Assembly: GCA_936450465.1 (NCBI GenBank)
Contig: OW388291.1
Coordinates: 32,650,656 to 32,714,655 of the forward strand
Source: Gibbula magus
Taxonomy: Eukaryota; Mollusca; Gastropoda; Trochida; Trochidae
DNA: 64,000 nt
Direction of reading: 5' to 3'
The position numbers and the translations under genes are program-made. The notes under the pieces are model-generated. The model had not been told where the DNA came from, made no database searches, and saw only the letters and a program-made list of their open reading frames with translations. Below, in pieces: positions 33,981-43,440 of the stretch (positions are counted from its first letter, which is position 1; each line of letters begins with the position of its first letter).

Positions 33981-35211
33981 AATTTTGGAGTTTTTGGAGT
34001 ATTTGTCGATATTCAATCGCTGATTTTAGATTTGTTCTTTTCCCAATCGGGTGGAATGTTATGTTATCTTATAGGCTACAATAGGTTTTGAAGTGAATAA
34101 CTGACAATTCAAAAATAAAAAATACCAGGCAATTTTTAAAATTATAACGTCATTATTAGTTAATTTTTTTGTTGTGCTTGATTTTGTGTTTGAAGAGGCG
34201 TGTCGTTTCAAATCTACTGCATCATTATTTCTCATGGTGACGTTATATTGCTAATAGAATAGTTGCATTATAACTAAGAAAATCATATCATTTTCATCAT
34301 TGTTACTGGTTTACACATTTTTAGATACAAATATTCGGGCTATCTTTAAATCTATAGTCGTGTACATTTACAATTACTTAGATTCGGTGTAATACCACTG
34401 ACCTAACATAAACATTCATTAGATTATAGCATTGCATGAGCTTTACTAAAAATCATCAGACTTTCTCATTTTCCTAGCATGATATAAAACAGGCCTTGCA
34501 TTTTAAATTGCATGTATTGTTTGGTGGTCAATTCATGTGTTTTTGGAAATAAAATAATGTTTAAATCACATCGGATAAAAATATGGAAAATGAATCTTTC
34601 CCATTTTCAAATAAAAGAATTGGAACTATAGAACTTTGATCAACTCGCCATGGCCTTGTGTTGTTTGGTTTGCAATTTAAAAAATATTACTCAGGCTATA
34701 TAGTTCAGTCGTGTAGATATTAATATTTATCTAAGTTAGAGTGTCAATAACGCAACTACATCACTTATTACATATCGTTTCATTGATAAACAAAACTATG
34801 GAAAATATAGTTTGTTATTTCCCAAATGGACAAATGTGAAAATATAAATTATTCAACAAACCCATGAGTCAATGAATGAGGTGTGTTAACATCGTTATAA
34901 TTTGTATGAAATGTGTAATAGATCTCTGTGAAGTTTGAACATCTTCATCATCTGACATGCGTGCCGCCGCCATATTGGGCAATGATAAGAATTGTTTCAA
35001 AACACATTGCAGAATTACGGGTCATGCAATGGTCGCATCACGTAGTAAACAGTGTTGACATCTAAATTTGCTGCAATTTGTAGTACGTTTTAATGGGCGT
35101 GTATATATGTAATTTTGTTGTATAAGGACAACGGTAAATATGTTATTTAAGCAGTTATGTAAGGCTAATTCTAGTGGATTCTGTGAATAGACGCCAAGCG
35201 ACTCCTGTGTA

Positions 35212-35330
35212 TTACGTCACAAGGCATAGCACGCAGCATTCGCTCTCGCCTAAAGTTTTACGAGGCGTAATTGAGCGGCGTTCTAAAAAGGCCTTATAAA
35301 AGGTGTTTATTGGTTGAATTGACATATATC
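35212..35330 (+). promoter_or_regulatory. Candidate TATA promoter
   Basis: TTACGTCA (CRE-like, 35212-35219) and TATAAAAG (35295-35302) precede a 36-codon ORF starting at 35384 (MAEVCGSLSLF...). The spacing is plausible for RNA polymerase II, but there is no further gene support. Confidence 0.25.
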
Positions 35331-35696
35331 AAGTGGAATCCTCGTCATCTTTGAATATGCTTGAATAAAAACCGAAAAGTGATATGGCCGAGGTTTGTGG
35401 ATCTTTAAGTTTGTTTATAATTTCATTAGAAGAGAAACAGGACTTTACTTTTGTAACCTGTCTCAATTCCTTACTGTTGCCACATATTGAATAATACGTG
35501 TTACATTTTTTTTATATACTTTTTTGTTGATTTACAACACAACAGGGGCCGGCTATTTTACCTTGTATCTTTGCTGCCATTGTTTTCATATATTCAATTA
35601 TACTCTTGAAAATTTGTTTATTCATACTTAACATTTACATCTCTTGTTTCAAAATGTTATTTAGCGTCATATATCAAATAATATTTTATGATTTTT

Positions 35697-35895
35697 TTAG
35701 TTCATCAGTGCTGAAAGGCCCCAAGGCCTGATGGGCTTATGGCATGGCCTCGGGCATCCGTCCATCCGTCTTTTTCTACTTCTTTTCCAGAACCATTAGC
35801 TTGAGAACTTAACCATTGGGGATTATAAGTTGTAGATTTTGTGACCCTATGACTGCAAATAAGGGTCACAGGAGCCATGACCTAAGAACCTATTT
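35697..35895 (+). mobile_element. Left part of a CATCAGG-family Helentron-like element interrupted by DIRS
   Basis: TTCATCAG...CTGATGGGCTTATGGC, CCGTCCATCCGTC and GATTTTGTGACCCTATGA match the CATCAGG family. It breaks off at CTATTT where the DIRS element begins; TTTTCTTCTCTGG after 42438 looks like its continuation (family core: CTATTTTCATCTTCTTCTCC). Confidence 0.65.
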
Positions 35896-35906
35896 ATTCT
35901 TTTTCA

Positions 35907-36112
35907 GAAGGGATCCTCCTTGGGGTACATATAGCATAAAAATCCTAATTTTTAACTTGATGACAGATTGTAACTTAATTTTTAAAAATAACAGTAAAAA
36001 TAAGTTAAAAAAACACAAAATAAGTGTTTTCCGAACGTGTGACCACCCTGTGTAGAGCCCCATCCCAGCGCAAACCAAGGGATGTAACTCTAATCTCACC
36101 ACTTATCAATCT
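35907..36112 (+). repeat. DIRS left inverted terminal repeat
   Basis: From GAAGGGATCCTCCTTGGGGT to CACTTATCAATCT. It is the reverse complement of 42201-42406, with one mismatch in an A-run. Outside it, 35896-35906 is the unique left extension used in the ICR. Confidence 0.92.
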
Positions 36113-36654
36113 GTCATTGACCAGACAAGACATGTTTTTGTTTGAGAGACCTTTTGACTTGAGTTTCACAATTTGATGAAAATGGACAAGACTAAGAATA
36201 CTGTATGTGTGGTAACCCCTTTTTATTCGTAGAGGCGAATGTTTAGGTTACTTATATGGTTTTTGTCGCGTTGTAACTTTGTTTTTCAATTCGCACGTGC
36301 TTCGTATGCTTCGAATAATGGCGGATGGAAAACGCTCAAAATGGCGGATCTCAAACAAAATGCAATGTGTTAGTACTTTGCTATTCTTGTATTGAGATTT
36401 GTTTGTTTTGGAGGTTCTTTATCATGCTTCGCATTTTAGGGCAGCACTTTACTGATGAGGATTTCTCCCTTTTTGAATTTTTTCATTCTCGGGGTTATCG
36501 TCTCAGTCGGCAAGATATACTAGGTATATTCATGCTCTATTTCTTTCAGTGGCTTACTATTTATTACTTGCCGAGTGCTTAGTTATTATAGTAGCGCCTC
36601 TGCGTTTGTTTGTATGATGCACTTTTATGAAACATAAACATTGCACTTACACAC
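36113..36654 (+). other. DIRS 5' leader
   Basis: A 542-base stretch between the left ITR and the first ORF. It would carry the promoter and 5' UTR. No TATA box or conserved motif is obvious. Confidence 0.5.
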
Positions 36655-38644
36655 ATGCACACCCCTAAACATTCTGTGTTTGACTTGCAGTCTTTCACCG
36701 AATGTTTGGGGTGCAAGTCCCGCATCCCCCCTGCTGACAAGCACGACAGGTGCTTAGCATGCCTGGTAGAGGATGAGCACGACGACTCTACCTGCCAGCT
36801 GTGCCTCAACTTCACACCAAGGGCGAAGAAGGAGAGGGGCATTGACATGCTCTTCTTCCGTAACCTCCAGAAGGCAGGGCAGGAAATTAAAGGGGCCATC
36901 CCACCCTCTAAAGAGAAAAGGTGTAAGTCAAAGGGTAAGGGGAAAAAGAAGGTGCAATCCACTCCTGTCCCCTCTTCCTCATCGGATGAGGCGGATATGG
37001 AGGTGGGGTCACCGGCTGCGGGGGGTTCGCCTCCCCCTCCAGTTCTTTCTCCACAACCACAGACTAACGTAAACGTTGCTGTTGCTAACACACCCATGAC
37101 TAATACTAATCTGGACGCGGCAGCTATCGCTACCATAATCCAAGGGCAGATGACGGGGATGGTGGGGTCGATGATGGAACAGCTCCGTAAGGAGTTGACC
37201 GTCGTGGCCCTGCCGGACCTTGATGCCCAAGGGTCGGCCGGCACTCGTGCAGGTAACGACCTCGGGGGCACTACTGAACCGGGCGCAGGCCCCGGCAAGG
37301 TAGTGACTCCCGACGTAGGCATCCGAGAGACTGCTCCGGCTCTGCCTCGTGCTCAAGTAATCAAAGCCCCCTCGTCGGTGCAAGGTGCCGAGGTGCCGAG
37401 CACGTCGAGGGGCGCCGTTAACCCCAAGGGCAAGAGCGCCGGTGCTTCGGCGCCGGTGCCGTCGCAGCCCCGGGGACCGGCTCCGGTCGGGGGACGAGCG
37501 CCGGTGAGCAGCGCCGGGTACCGCATCCCTCTCAAACGGACAATCCGAGATCGGGCTTCGGACACTGGGTCACTGCAGAGTGGCTCCGGTGCCGGGGACC
37601 CGGAGGAGGAGGAATCCGAGTATTCAGAGGAGGATGAGGAATCCGGCCGTGCTGTTTCGCTCGCCGAGCTTCTAAAGGAGACGCGTGACCGAATAGCGAT
37701 CGCTATCCCGCAGACGCTTGTTCCCGTTCCGGAGCAGGTCACCGAGGAGTTCCGACTTCCGGGGGAGGCTTTTGCTCCCAGCAAGCCTCCGGCGACCAGG
37801 CTCCGCATCATCGACAGCTTGTTGGTCGAGGCGATCAATCCTCTTCTTTCTGGTGCCCGTACGAAGGCTGATTTGCCTGAACTCAACAAGGTACCAGTTG
37901 GGAGAGGACGGTCTCTTCGACCTTCCGGTTGTGGACGAATGCGTCCTGACCTCCGTCACCCTGTCCGGCGCTCAGGCGCAGCCTTCTGTAGGCAAACAGG
38001 GCCGGCGACTGCCTCCATTTCTGTCGCAGGCTGCCATGTTTAAGGCCGAGTTCCGTGCCCACGAGGACACATATAGGAACGGAGCCCAACAACTGAGGGT
38101 AGCAGTGCACGGGGCCTACCTTGCTGCTATGCAGGCTAAGGACCTGGCAGAGATGCAGGAACTGGGCACTAAGGTGACCACGTTCCAGAAGCAGTTGGCG
38201 GAGGTATCAAGTTATCTGGCTCGGGACTCAATCAGGAGTGCCTCGAGTCAGATAATGGGCGCAGTTATGGGGATGCGCCGGCTGTGGCTAGCGACGTCTA
38301 AGTACTCGCAGTCCACACGCCTCACCTTGCAGAACCTGCCTTTCAGGTTGGGGTCAACCCTCTTTCCTGGATCGCAGGCCGTAGTCAAGGAAGCCGCCGA
38401 GCAGAAGGTTGCCTTCGAGGACTCTAAAGTGCTCCTCGAGGAACCAGCTCCGCAAGAAAAGCGAGTGCGGTCTTCCCCCCTTGATGACCTATACCCCACG
38501 CCGGGGGGTTCCGGTCGAGCTTCTTGGAATGGCCCTATGGGCAACAAGAAGAGATTCAAGGGGAAGGGAAAGAAAGGGCAATTCCGTGGGCATAAAGGCC
38601 AGCGGAATTTTCGGAGCCGAGGGAAGCAAAACAAGCCGACCTAG
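36655..38644 (+). CDS. gag: DIRS ORF1 (gag-like), one frame break
   Basis: Putative nucleic-acid-binding structural protein. The first frame (36655-38043) has three CxxC pairs near its start (Cys 17/20, 33/36, 47/50) that could bind zinc, then a long Pro/Ser/Gly-rich low-complexity part. At about 37891 the conserved-looking sequence leaves this frame: after LPELNK the +1 frame continues with YQLGEDGLFDLPVVDECVL to the stop at 38644. That C-terminal half is helical (AAMQAKDLAEMQELGTKV) and ends in a basic Gly/Lys/Arg tail (GNKKRFKGKGKKG). One extra base, programmed +1 frameshifting or an assembly error could explain it. The next ORF begins 44 bases later. Confidence 0.75.
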
Positions 38645-38688
38645 GTCCTCCCAAGCCCGAGTCACCACCCAAAATTCCAGCAGCTCGA

Positions 38689-40758
38689 ATGCTGCCGGAG
38701 ACGGGGGTACACTGTCTTTCCAGAGATCTTCCAGTGGGGGGCAGACTATCTCACTTCATCTCAGAGTGGGAGAAAGTCACCTCAAATACCTGGGTCCTGT
38801 CCACACTCAGGGAGGGCCACTTACCACTTTGGAAGTACGACCCACCGACTTTCTCCGGGATACGGCACACGAAGGTGCCCGAGTTGCCCGAGAAGGCGGA
38901 AGTCCTTCGTGCCGAGGTGCAGGCTTTGCTAGACAAAGCAGCCATCGAGGTAGTACCGAAGGGTCAGGAACAGAGCGGTTATTACTCGACCTACTTCCTG
39001 GTACCCAAGAAGGACGGAGGGTTCAGACCGATTCTCAATCTGAAATATTTGAATCGCAGTCTACAGGTTCCAACGTTCAAGATGGAAACCTTGAGAACGG
39101 TCATAGCGTCAGTAGAGAGGGGAGATTGGCTGTCGTCAATAGACCTCAAGGATGCTTATCTCCATGTTCCAATGCACCCCGACTTCAAGGAGTTTCTTCG
39201 GTTCTCCTTCGACGGGGCTTGTTACCAATTCCGGGTGTTACCCTTCGGCATTTCAACTGCTCCGAGGGTATTCACCAAGTTGATGTTGATACCGGCGCAG
39301 GCCGCCAGGTCGCAGGGCAGGTGTTGTCATCCGTACCTGGACGACTGGCTGATCAGAGCCTTGTCTCGAGAACTAAATCAGGAAGCCACCCAGCAGGTGT
39401 TAGACATCTTGCTCAAGCTGGGTTGGATCATCAACCTGAAGAAGTCAGACATAGCCCCCAGACAGGACCTGGTCTTTCTGGGCGCAAGGTTCGATACGGC
39501 CTCCGGTTCCGTGTCCCTGGCCCCGGATCGGGTGCCCAGAGTGATCGGGGCAGTCCACTTGTTCCTTCAATCGCCAACCCACACAGCCAGGACTTGGCTT
39601 CAGTTGTTGGGGCATATGGCGGCGACAGTGGACGTGGTTTGGAGAGCTCGCTTGAGTATGAGACCGGTTCAGCAAGCGCTGGCACGAATGTGGTCACACT
39701 CGGACAGCTTCGAGAAGGTTCTAACCACACCGGTTTGGGTGCTAGAGCATCTTCGGTGGTGGGTTTCCGAGAGCAACCTTCTCAAGGGTCTACCGCTAGA
39801 GCTTCCAACGCCTTCGGTCACCATCCAGACAGACGCCTCCCTATCAGGCTGGGGGGGAGTCCTGGAAGACCTGACAGCCTCGGGCCTTTGGTCACAGGAG
39901 GAGTCGAAATTGCACATCAACGTGCTAGAGCTCAGGGCAGTTCGACGTGTGTTCGAGTGCTTCAAAGAGCGGATCAGGGGGCTTGTGGTTCGTCTAGAGA
40001 TGGACAACCAAACAGCCATATCCTACATTCTGAAACAGGGCGGCACAGTGTCTCCATCTCTCCTTCAGGAGTCGTGGCAGTTCCTACTGTGGTGCGACCA
40101 GTTCAGCATTCAGGTGGTCCCTGTTTATCTCCCGGGGGTGGACAACGTCCGTGCGGACGCTTTGTCTCGGCGCATCCTAACACCTCACGAGTGGATGCTC
40201 GACCGGGGGATATTCGGAACTATCTCCCTGTTGTTCGGGTCGTTCCAGGTGGATCTGTTTGCGTCAGGGATGACGAATCAGATACCTGTGTTCTGCTCAA
40301 GAATTCCAGATCCAAGGGCTCTATCCAGAGACGCCTTCGCGATCGACTGGACGGACAGAGTACTATGGGCGTTCCCGCCGGTACCTCTGATCCCCAGGGT
40401 TCTTTCTCAGTTGACCAATCAACCAGCTCGCCTCCTGGTGCTTATCGCACCACTTTGGACGGCTCAGAGTTGGTTCCCGTCCGTTCTCAGGTTTCTCGTA
40501 CAGCCTCCTGTACTGTTACCCTCGAGACGAGACATACTATTTCAGGAAGGGGCGCCACACCCGAATCCCAGGATTCAGTGGGTGGCTTGGCCACTGTCCG
40601 GAATCGCCTCCAGGAGAGCGGTATTCCTGCACGAGTTGCAGACACAATACTGGCTTCGAGGAGGGATTCGACAAACCTTCAGTATGAAGATCGATGGGCC
40701 TGTTATGCGCGCTGGTGTGGCGATAGAGGGCTTCTCGATCCCTTTTCTACAGATCTAG
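38689..40758 (+). CDS. pol: DIRS ORF2: reverse transcriptase and RNase H (689 aa)
   Basis: Residues 15-45 carry the DIRS-like lead GGRLSHFISEWEKVTSNTWV. The RT spans about 85-270: LVPKKDGGFRPILNLKYLN, SSIDLKDAYLHV (Asp152), VLPFGISTAPRVF and YLDD at 216-219 (catalytic Asp218/219). RNase H spans about 378-495: TDAS (Asp382), VLELRA (Glu414), MDNQTA (Asp439) and ADALSRR (Asp490), so all four acidic residues are present. Residues 515-640 (VDLFASGMTNQIPVFCSRIP, DAFAIDW, LWAFPPVPLI) match the post-RNase H region sometimes described as methyltransferase-like in DIRS1 elements; no DPPY/NPPW motif is seen. No internal stop. The start ATG follows the gag stop closely. Confidence 0.93.
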   Translation: MLPETGVHCLSRDLPVGGRLSHFISEWEKVTSNTWVLSTLREGHLPLWKYDPPTFSGIRHTKVPELPEKAEVLRAEVQALLDKAAIEVVPKGQEQSGYYSTYFLVPKKDGGFRPILNLKYLNRSLQVPTFKMETLRTVIASVERGDWLSSIDLKDAYLHVPMHPDFKEFLRFSFDGACYQFRVLPFGISTAPRVFTKLMLIPAQAARSQGRCCHPYLDDWLIRALSRELNQEATQQVLDILLKLGWIINLKKSDIAPRQDLVFLGARFDTASGSVSLAPDRVPRVIGAVHLFLQSPTHTARTWLQLLGHMAATVDVVWRARLSMRPVQQALARMWSHSDSFEKVLTTPVWVLEHLRWWVSESNLLKGLPLELPTPSVTIQTDASLSGWGGVLEDLTASGLWSQEESKLHINVLELRAVRRVFECFKERIRGLVVRLEMDNQTAISYILKQGGTVSPSLLQESWQFLLWCDQFSIQVVPVYLPGVDNVRADALSRRILTPHEWMLDRGIFGTISLLFGSFQVDLFASGMTNQIPVFCSRIPDPRALSRDAFAIDWTDRVLWAFPPVPLIPRVLSQLTNQPARLLVLIAPLWTAQSWFPSVLRFLVQPPVLLPSRRDILFQEGAPHPNPRIQWVAWPLSGIASRRAVFLHELQTQYWLRGGIRQTFSMKIDGPVMRAGVAIEGFSIPFLQI

Positions 40759-41642
40759 TCGCTGTTTTGGAGTTCCTCCAGTCCAGGTTAGATGCTGGTT
40801 TAGCCGCATCGACTGTCAGGGGATACTCTACGGCTATTTCTGCTTTCCACATACCAGTGGACGGTGCTCTTTTGGGATCGCATCCACTGGTACAGCATTT
40901 CTTAGCAGGCGTGGACAGGATACGTCCGGTTGTCCGGCGTATCAGCCCCACTTGGGACCTTTCAATTGTTTTGGATTGGCTCTCAGGTCCGGGGTTCAAA
41001 GACTTGAACGCACTGTCACTGCAGCTTCTGACGTGGAAGGCCGCTTTTTTGGTGGCTTTGGCGTCGGGCAGGCGGGTAGGCGACATCCATGCGATGTCTG
41101 CTGATCCCGAACTGACTGTCTTTCATAAGGACAGAGTCAGTATCAGGCTGCCCGACAGCTATCGTCCCAAGGTCGACCACTCGTTCCATGTGACGGCTCC
41201 TATCGAACTGCCGACTCTTATGCAGCCGGCCTCTTCGGGGTCCACTGGAAACCATGCACACATTTTGGATGTGCGCAAGGTTCTTAAGACTTATATCAGA
41301 CGTACCAGGGCTATCCGTAAGGATCAGCAACTGTTCTGTTGTTACGGAGGTAGCAAGCCTGGTTTGCCGGCGTCAAAGCAGTCAATATCCAGGTGGATAG
41401 TGTCTGCCATTGTCATGGGCTACGTTCACAAGGGCTTAGAGGCCCCAGGTCAGTTGAAAGCTCACTCGGTTAGAGCGGTTGCGACGTCTAAGGCGTTCGC
41501 TGCGGCTCTGCCCATCGAAGAGATCTGCTCCGCCGCTATCTGGAGCCGGCCGAGCACGTTCATTCGACACTACCAACTAGACAGGCACTCTAGAGAGCGC
41601 GCTCGGTTTGGTCAGTCGGTTCTCTCAGGTGGGCAGAGTTGA
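40365..41642 (+). CDS. DIRS ORF3: tyrosine recombinase (425 aa)
   Basis: Integrates the circular DNA by site-specific recombination. From ATG 40365, the core-binding domain is at about residues 88-190 (YEDRWACYARWCGDRGLLDP, ASTVRGYSTAISAFHIPV) and the catalytic domain at about 195-410. Catalytic residues are visible: Arg237 in SGRRVGD, His367 and Arg370 in AHSVRA, Trp393 in the H/W position, and nucleophile Tyr403 in RHYQLD. It overlaps the RT ORF by 394 nt in another frame, typical of DIRS1. The same frame is open from 38409, so the true start is uncertain; ATG 40365 is the last good one before the domain. Confidence 0.9.
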   Translation: MGVPAGTSDPQGSFSVDQSTSSPPGAYRTTLDGSELVPVRSQVSRTASCTVTLETRHTISGRGATPESQDSVGGLATVRNRLQESGIPARVADTILASRRDSTNLQYEDRWACYARWCGDRGLLDPFSTDLVAVLEFLQSRLDAGLAASTVRGYSTAISAFHIPVDGALLGSHPLVQHFLAGVDRIRPVVRRISPTWDLSIVLDWLSGPGFKDLNALSLQLLTWKAAFLVALASGRRVGDIHAMSADPELTVFHKDRVSIRLPDSYRPKVDHSFHVTAPIELPTLMQPASSGSTGNHAHILDVRKVLKTYIRRTRAIRKDQQLFCCYGGSKPGLPASKQSISRWIVSAIVMGYVHKGLEAPGQLKAHSVRAVATSKAFAAALPIEEICSAAIWSRPSTFIRHYQLDRHSRERARFGQSVLSGGQS

Positions 41643-42067
41643 CACTCTCTAGCTGATTGAGCTTTCGAGTTATTGTTGAGTTTGGTTCAGTTCAGTTTTC
41701 TAAGAAGACTAATAAACTAACCTTAATTGTTCATCCTAACCAGTTACACTGTTTTGGGCATTTATATCCTCCGCAGCAGGTGTCCCGGTGGCACTGCCTA
41801 GCGGGAAATACTTACTCCTATTGCTCCCCAATAGTCTTTTGTAAAAAAAAGAGGGGGGGGGGGGGGGGGTATTTGGCTCGAATAACGGTAATCAGGCTGG
41901 TTAGCCGATTGGTTAGTCCCCAAGGGATCACCCATCCTCAGCCCTCGGCGCGGGAGGTCACGTGATCTGGTAAGTGTGACACCTTTCTTGGATTGAGTAG
42001 AGCACTTTTAAGGGGTATTTAGTATACAGACAGAATCCACATCCTAAGTCTTCTTTGGGAGTCTGCC
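41643..42067 (+). other. DIRS 3' region before the ICR
   Basis: Non-coding. It contains a run of about 18 G residues around 41850-41869, a likely sequencing-error hotspot, and no recognised signal. Confidence 0.5.
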
Positions 42068-42164
42068 TTATGCTATATGTACCCCAAGGAGGATCCCTTC
42101 TGAAAAAGAATCGAACCAACCTGCAGAGGTTGCAGATTCTTTGAAGGGATCCTCCTTGGGGTAC
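42068..42164 (+). repeat. DIRS internal complementary region (ICR)
   Basis: Bases 42068-42111 are the reverse complement of the left end 35896-35939, and 42111-42164 that of the right end 42385-42438. Read on the minus strand it gives right end then left end (GGTTGGTTCGATTCTTTTTC), the circle junction. In DIRS-1 this region is thought to template completion of the ends. Confidence 0.93.
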
Positions 42165-42200
42165 GGCCACCCACCTCCCCTTATTCTGTCTGACATGGTT

Positions 42201-42406
42201 AGATTGATAAGTGGTGAGATTAGAGTTACATCCCTTGGTTTGCGCTGGGATGGGGCTCTACACAGGGTGGTCACACGTTCGGAAAACACTTATTTTGTGT
42301 TTTTTGAACTTATTTTTACTGTTATTTTTAAAAATTAAGTTACAATCTGTCATCAAGTTAAAAATTAGGATTTTTATGCTATATGTACCCCAAGGAGGAT
42401 CCCTTC
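42201..42406 (+). repeat. DIRS right inverted terminal repeat
   Basis: Starts AGATTGATAAGTGGTGAGAT and ends GGAGGATCCCTTC, inverse to 35907-36112. The unique right extension 42407-42438 (AAAGAATCTGCAACCTCTGC...) follows and is represented in the ICR. Confidence 0.92.
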
Positions 42407-42438
42407 AAAGAATCTGCAACCTCTGCAGGTTGGTTCGA

Positions 42439-43170
42439 ATTTTCTTCTCTGGTATGAAAAGGACATTTTTTTTAGCCCTCTGACAAGTACTACATTTTGA
42501 CCCTTATATACCGGTAGGTTATGGCCTGGGAAGCGTGATTTACAAAACTAATTTGAAAATTAAAGGTGCTGCGCCGGTACTAGTCAATGTACAGTGATTA
42601 CAGAATGCTGTTTCCACGGTACTTCATTCCCTCCGTTAAAAGAAAAGAGTTAGTCATGCAGATTCATAGCATTTATCATAAAAGACACATTTTACGAAAT
42701 AGATTCAATCTTATGTTATATCCTTGTTTTACATAAATATGAAATCAATAGCAAAAAATCAAAATAACATAAGCACATGGTAATATCATTTTTGCCACAT
42801 CTCACACTACAAATGTAAAAGTTCAGACACATGTTTTGTGTATTGTAGCTCACCTATCATGTTGTTCACAAGGGAACACAGTCCTTACAGCATTATGGGC
42901 GGCAAGTCCAACTGGAATGTCTTACGATTAAGGAAACCATTTCCGTGATGAGCAATTACACACAAATATACAAAAGTAGCTTCTGTCTTGTTAGGCAACA
43001 ATTAAACAGTATACCAGGGTGAACATGTGACCGTCAAACTTGGCATGCAGGGTGTAGATTTGCTTAAACAGTTAGGGTGCCGTCATCCGCTGCATGTCAT
43101 GGTCCACTTTCCCTCCAAGTCAATCTCTCAAGAGGCACCTTAGGACGAGAACATCTAGCTAGCTCTATTT
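42439..43170. other. Flank of DIRS without a recognised gene
   Basis: The first bases (ATTTTCTTCTCTGG) look like the continuation of the interrupted host repeat. The rest is A/T-rich and I see nothing definable in it. Confidence 0.4.
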
Positions 43171-43440
43171 CTAGGGGATCACATCGTAATTTACTATACT
43201 ATCTTTAACATCACCTGCAAATGGAAATACAAACTCAGATTGTTTAATACTACAAGAGCGATAATGTACTTTAGTTTTATTTACATTAACCATTAAATGG
43301 CAAATCCAGCACCATTGTGATAAACATGCTAGCATACATTGTAGACTTCTATTATCTGGGGCTGGAAAAGCTATGTCGTCAGCATAAAGTAAAAGGCTAA
43401 GCATATTGCCATCTAATAGGATGTACCACAATTCAGATTA
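43171..43440 (-). pseudogene. Non-LTR retrotransposon reverse-transcriptase fragment
   Basis: The minus strand reads LSLLLYADDIAFPAPDNRSL, then QCMLACLSQWC and LMVNVNKTKVHYRS. YADD plus the N..KTK motif is the catalytic core and following region of LINE reverse transcriptases (CR1, L2 or Jockey type). Only about 85 codons remain; it is cut at 43440 by the adjacent Helentron-like element. Confidence 0.8.

Larger units (their letters stand above)
33488..35695. other. Intergenic or intronic DNA without a clear gene
   Basis: A/T-rich sequence with no repeat family or long reading frame I can name. It contains two promoter-like clusters, listed separately. Confidence 0.5.
35896..42438 (+). mobile_element. 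DIRS1-like tyrosine-recombinase retrotransposon, structurally complete (6543 bp)
   Basis: DIRS elements replicate by reverse transcription and insert as circles through a tyrosine recombinase, without long target duplications. Here are gag, RT/RNase H, an overlapping tyrosine recombinase, 206-bp inverted terminal repeats with a single mismatch, and an internal complementary region that equals the two element ends joined. The end bases come from that region: it covers 35896-35939 and 42385-42438, which share one A. Base composition is much richer in G+C than the flanks. Only gag shows a frame break. Inverted repeats plus an ICR separate it from Ngaro and PAT elements, which have split direct repeats. 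Confidence 0.93.

Noticed and set aside
36579..37383. Minus-strand ORFs across DIRS gag
   Set aside because: They come from G+C-rich, stop-poor sequence opposite a gag-like ORF and have no domain.
41846..41870. Poly-G run of about 18 bases
   Set aside because: Probably a homopolymer of uncertain length; no structural claim such as a quadruplex can be made from one tract.
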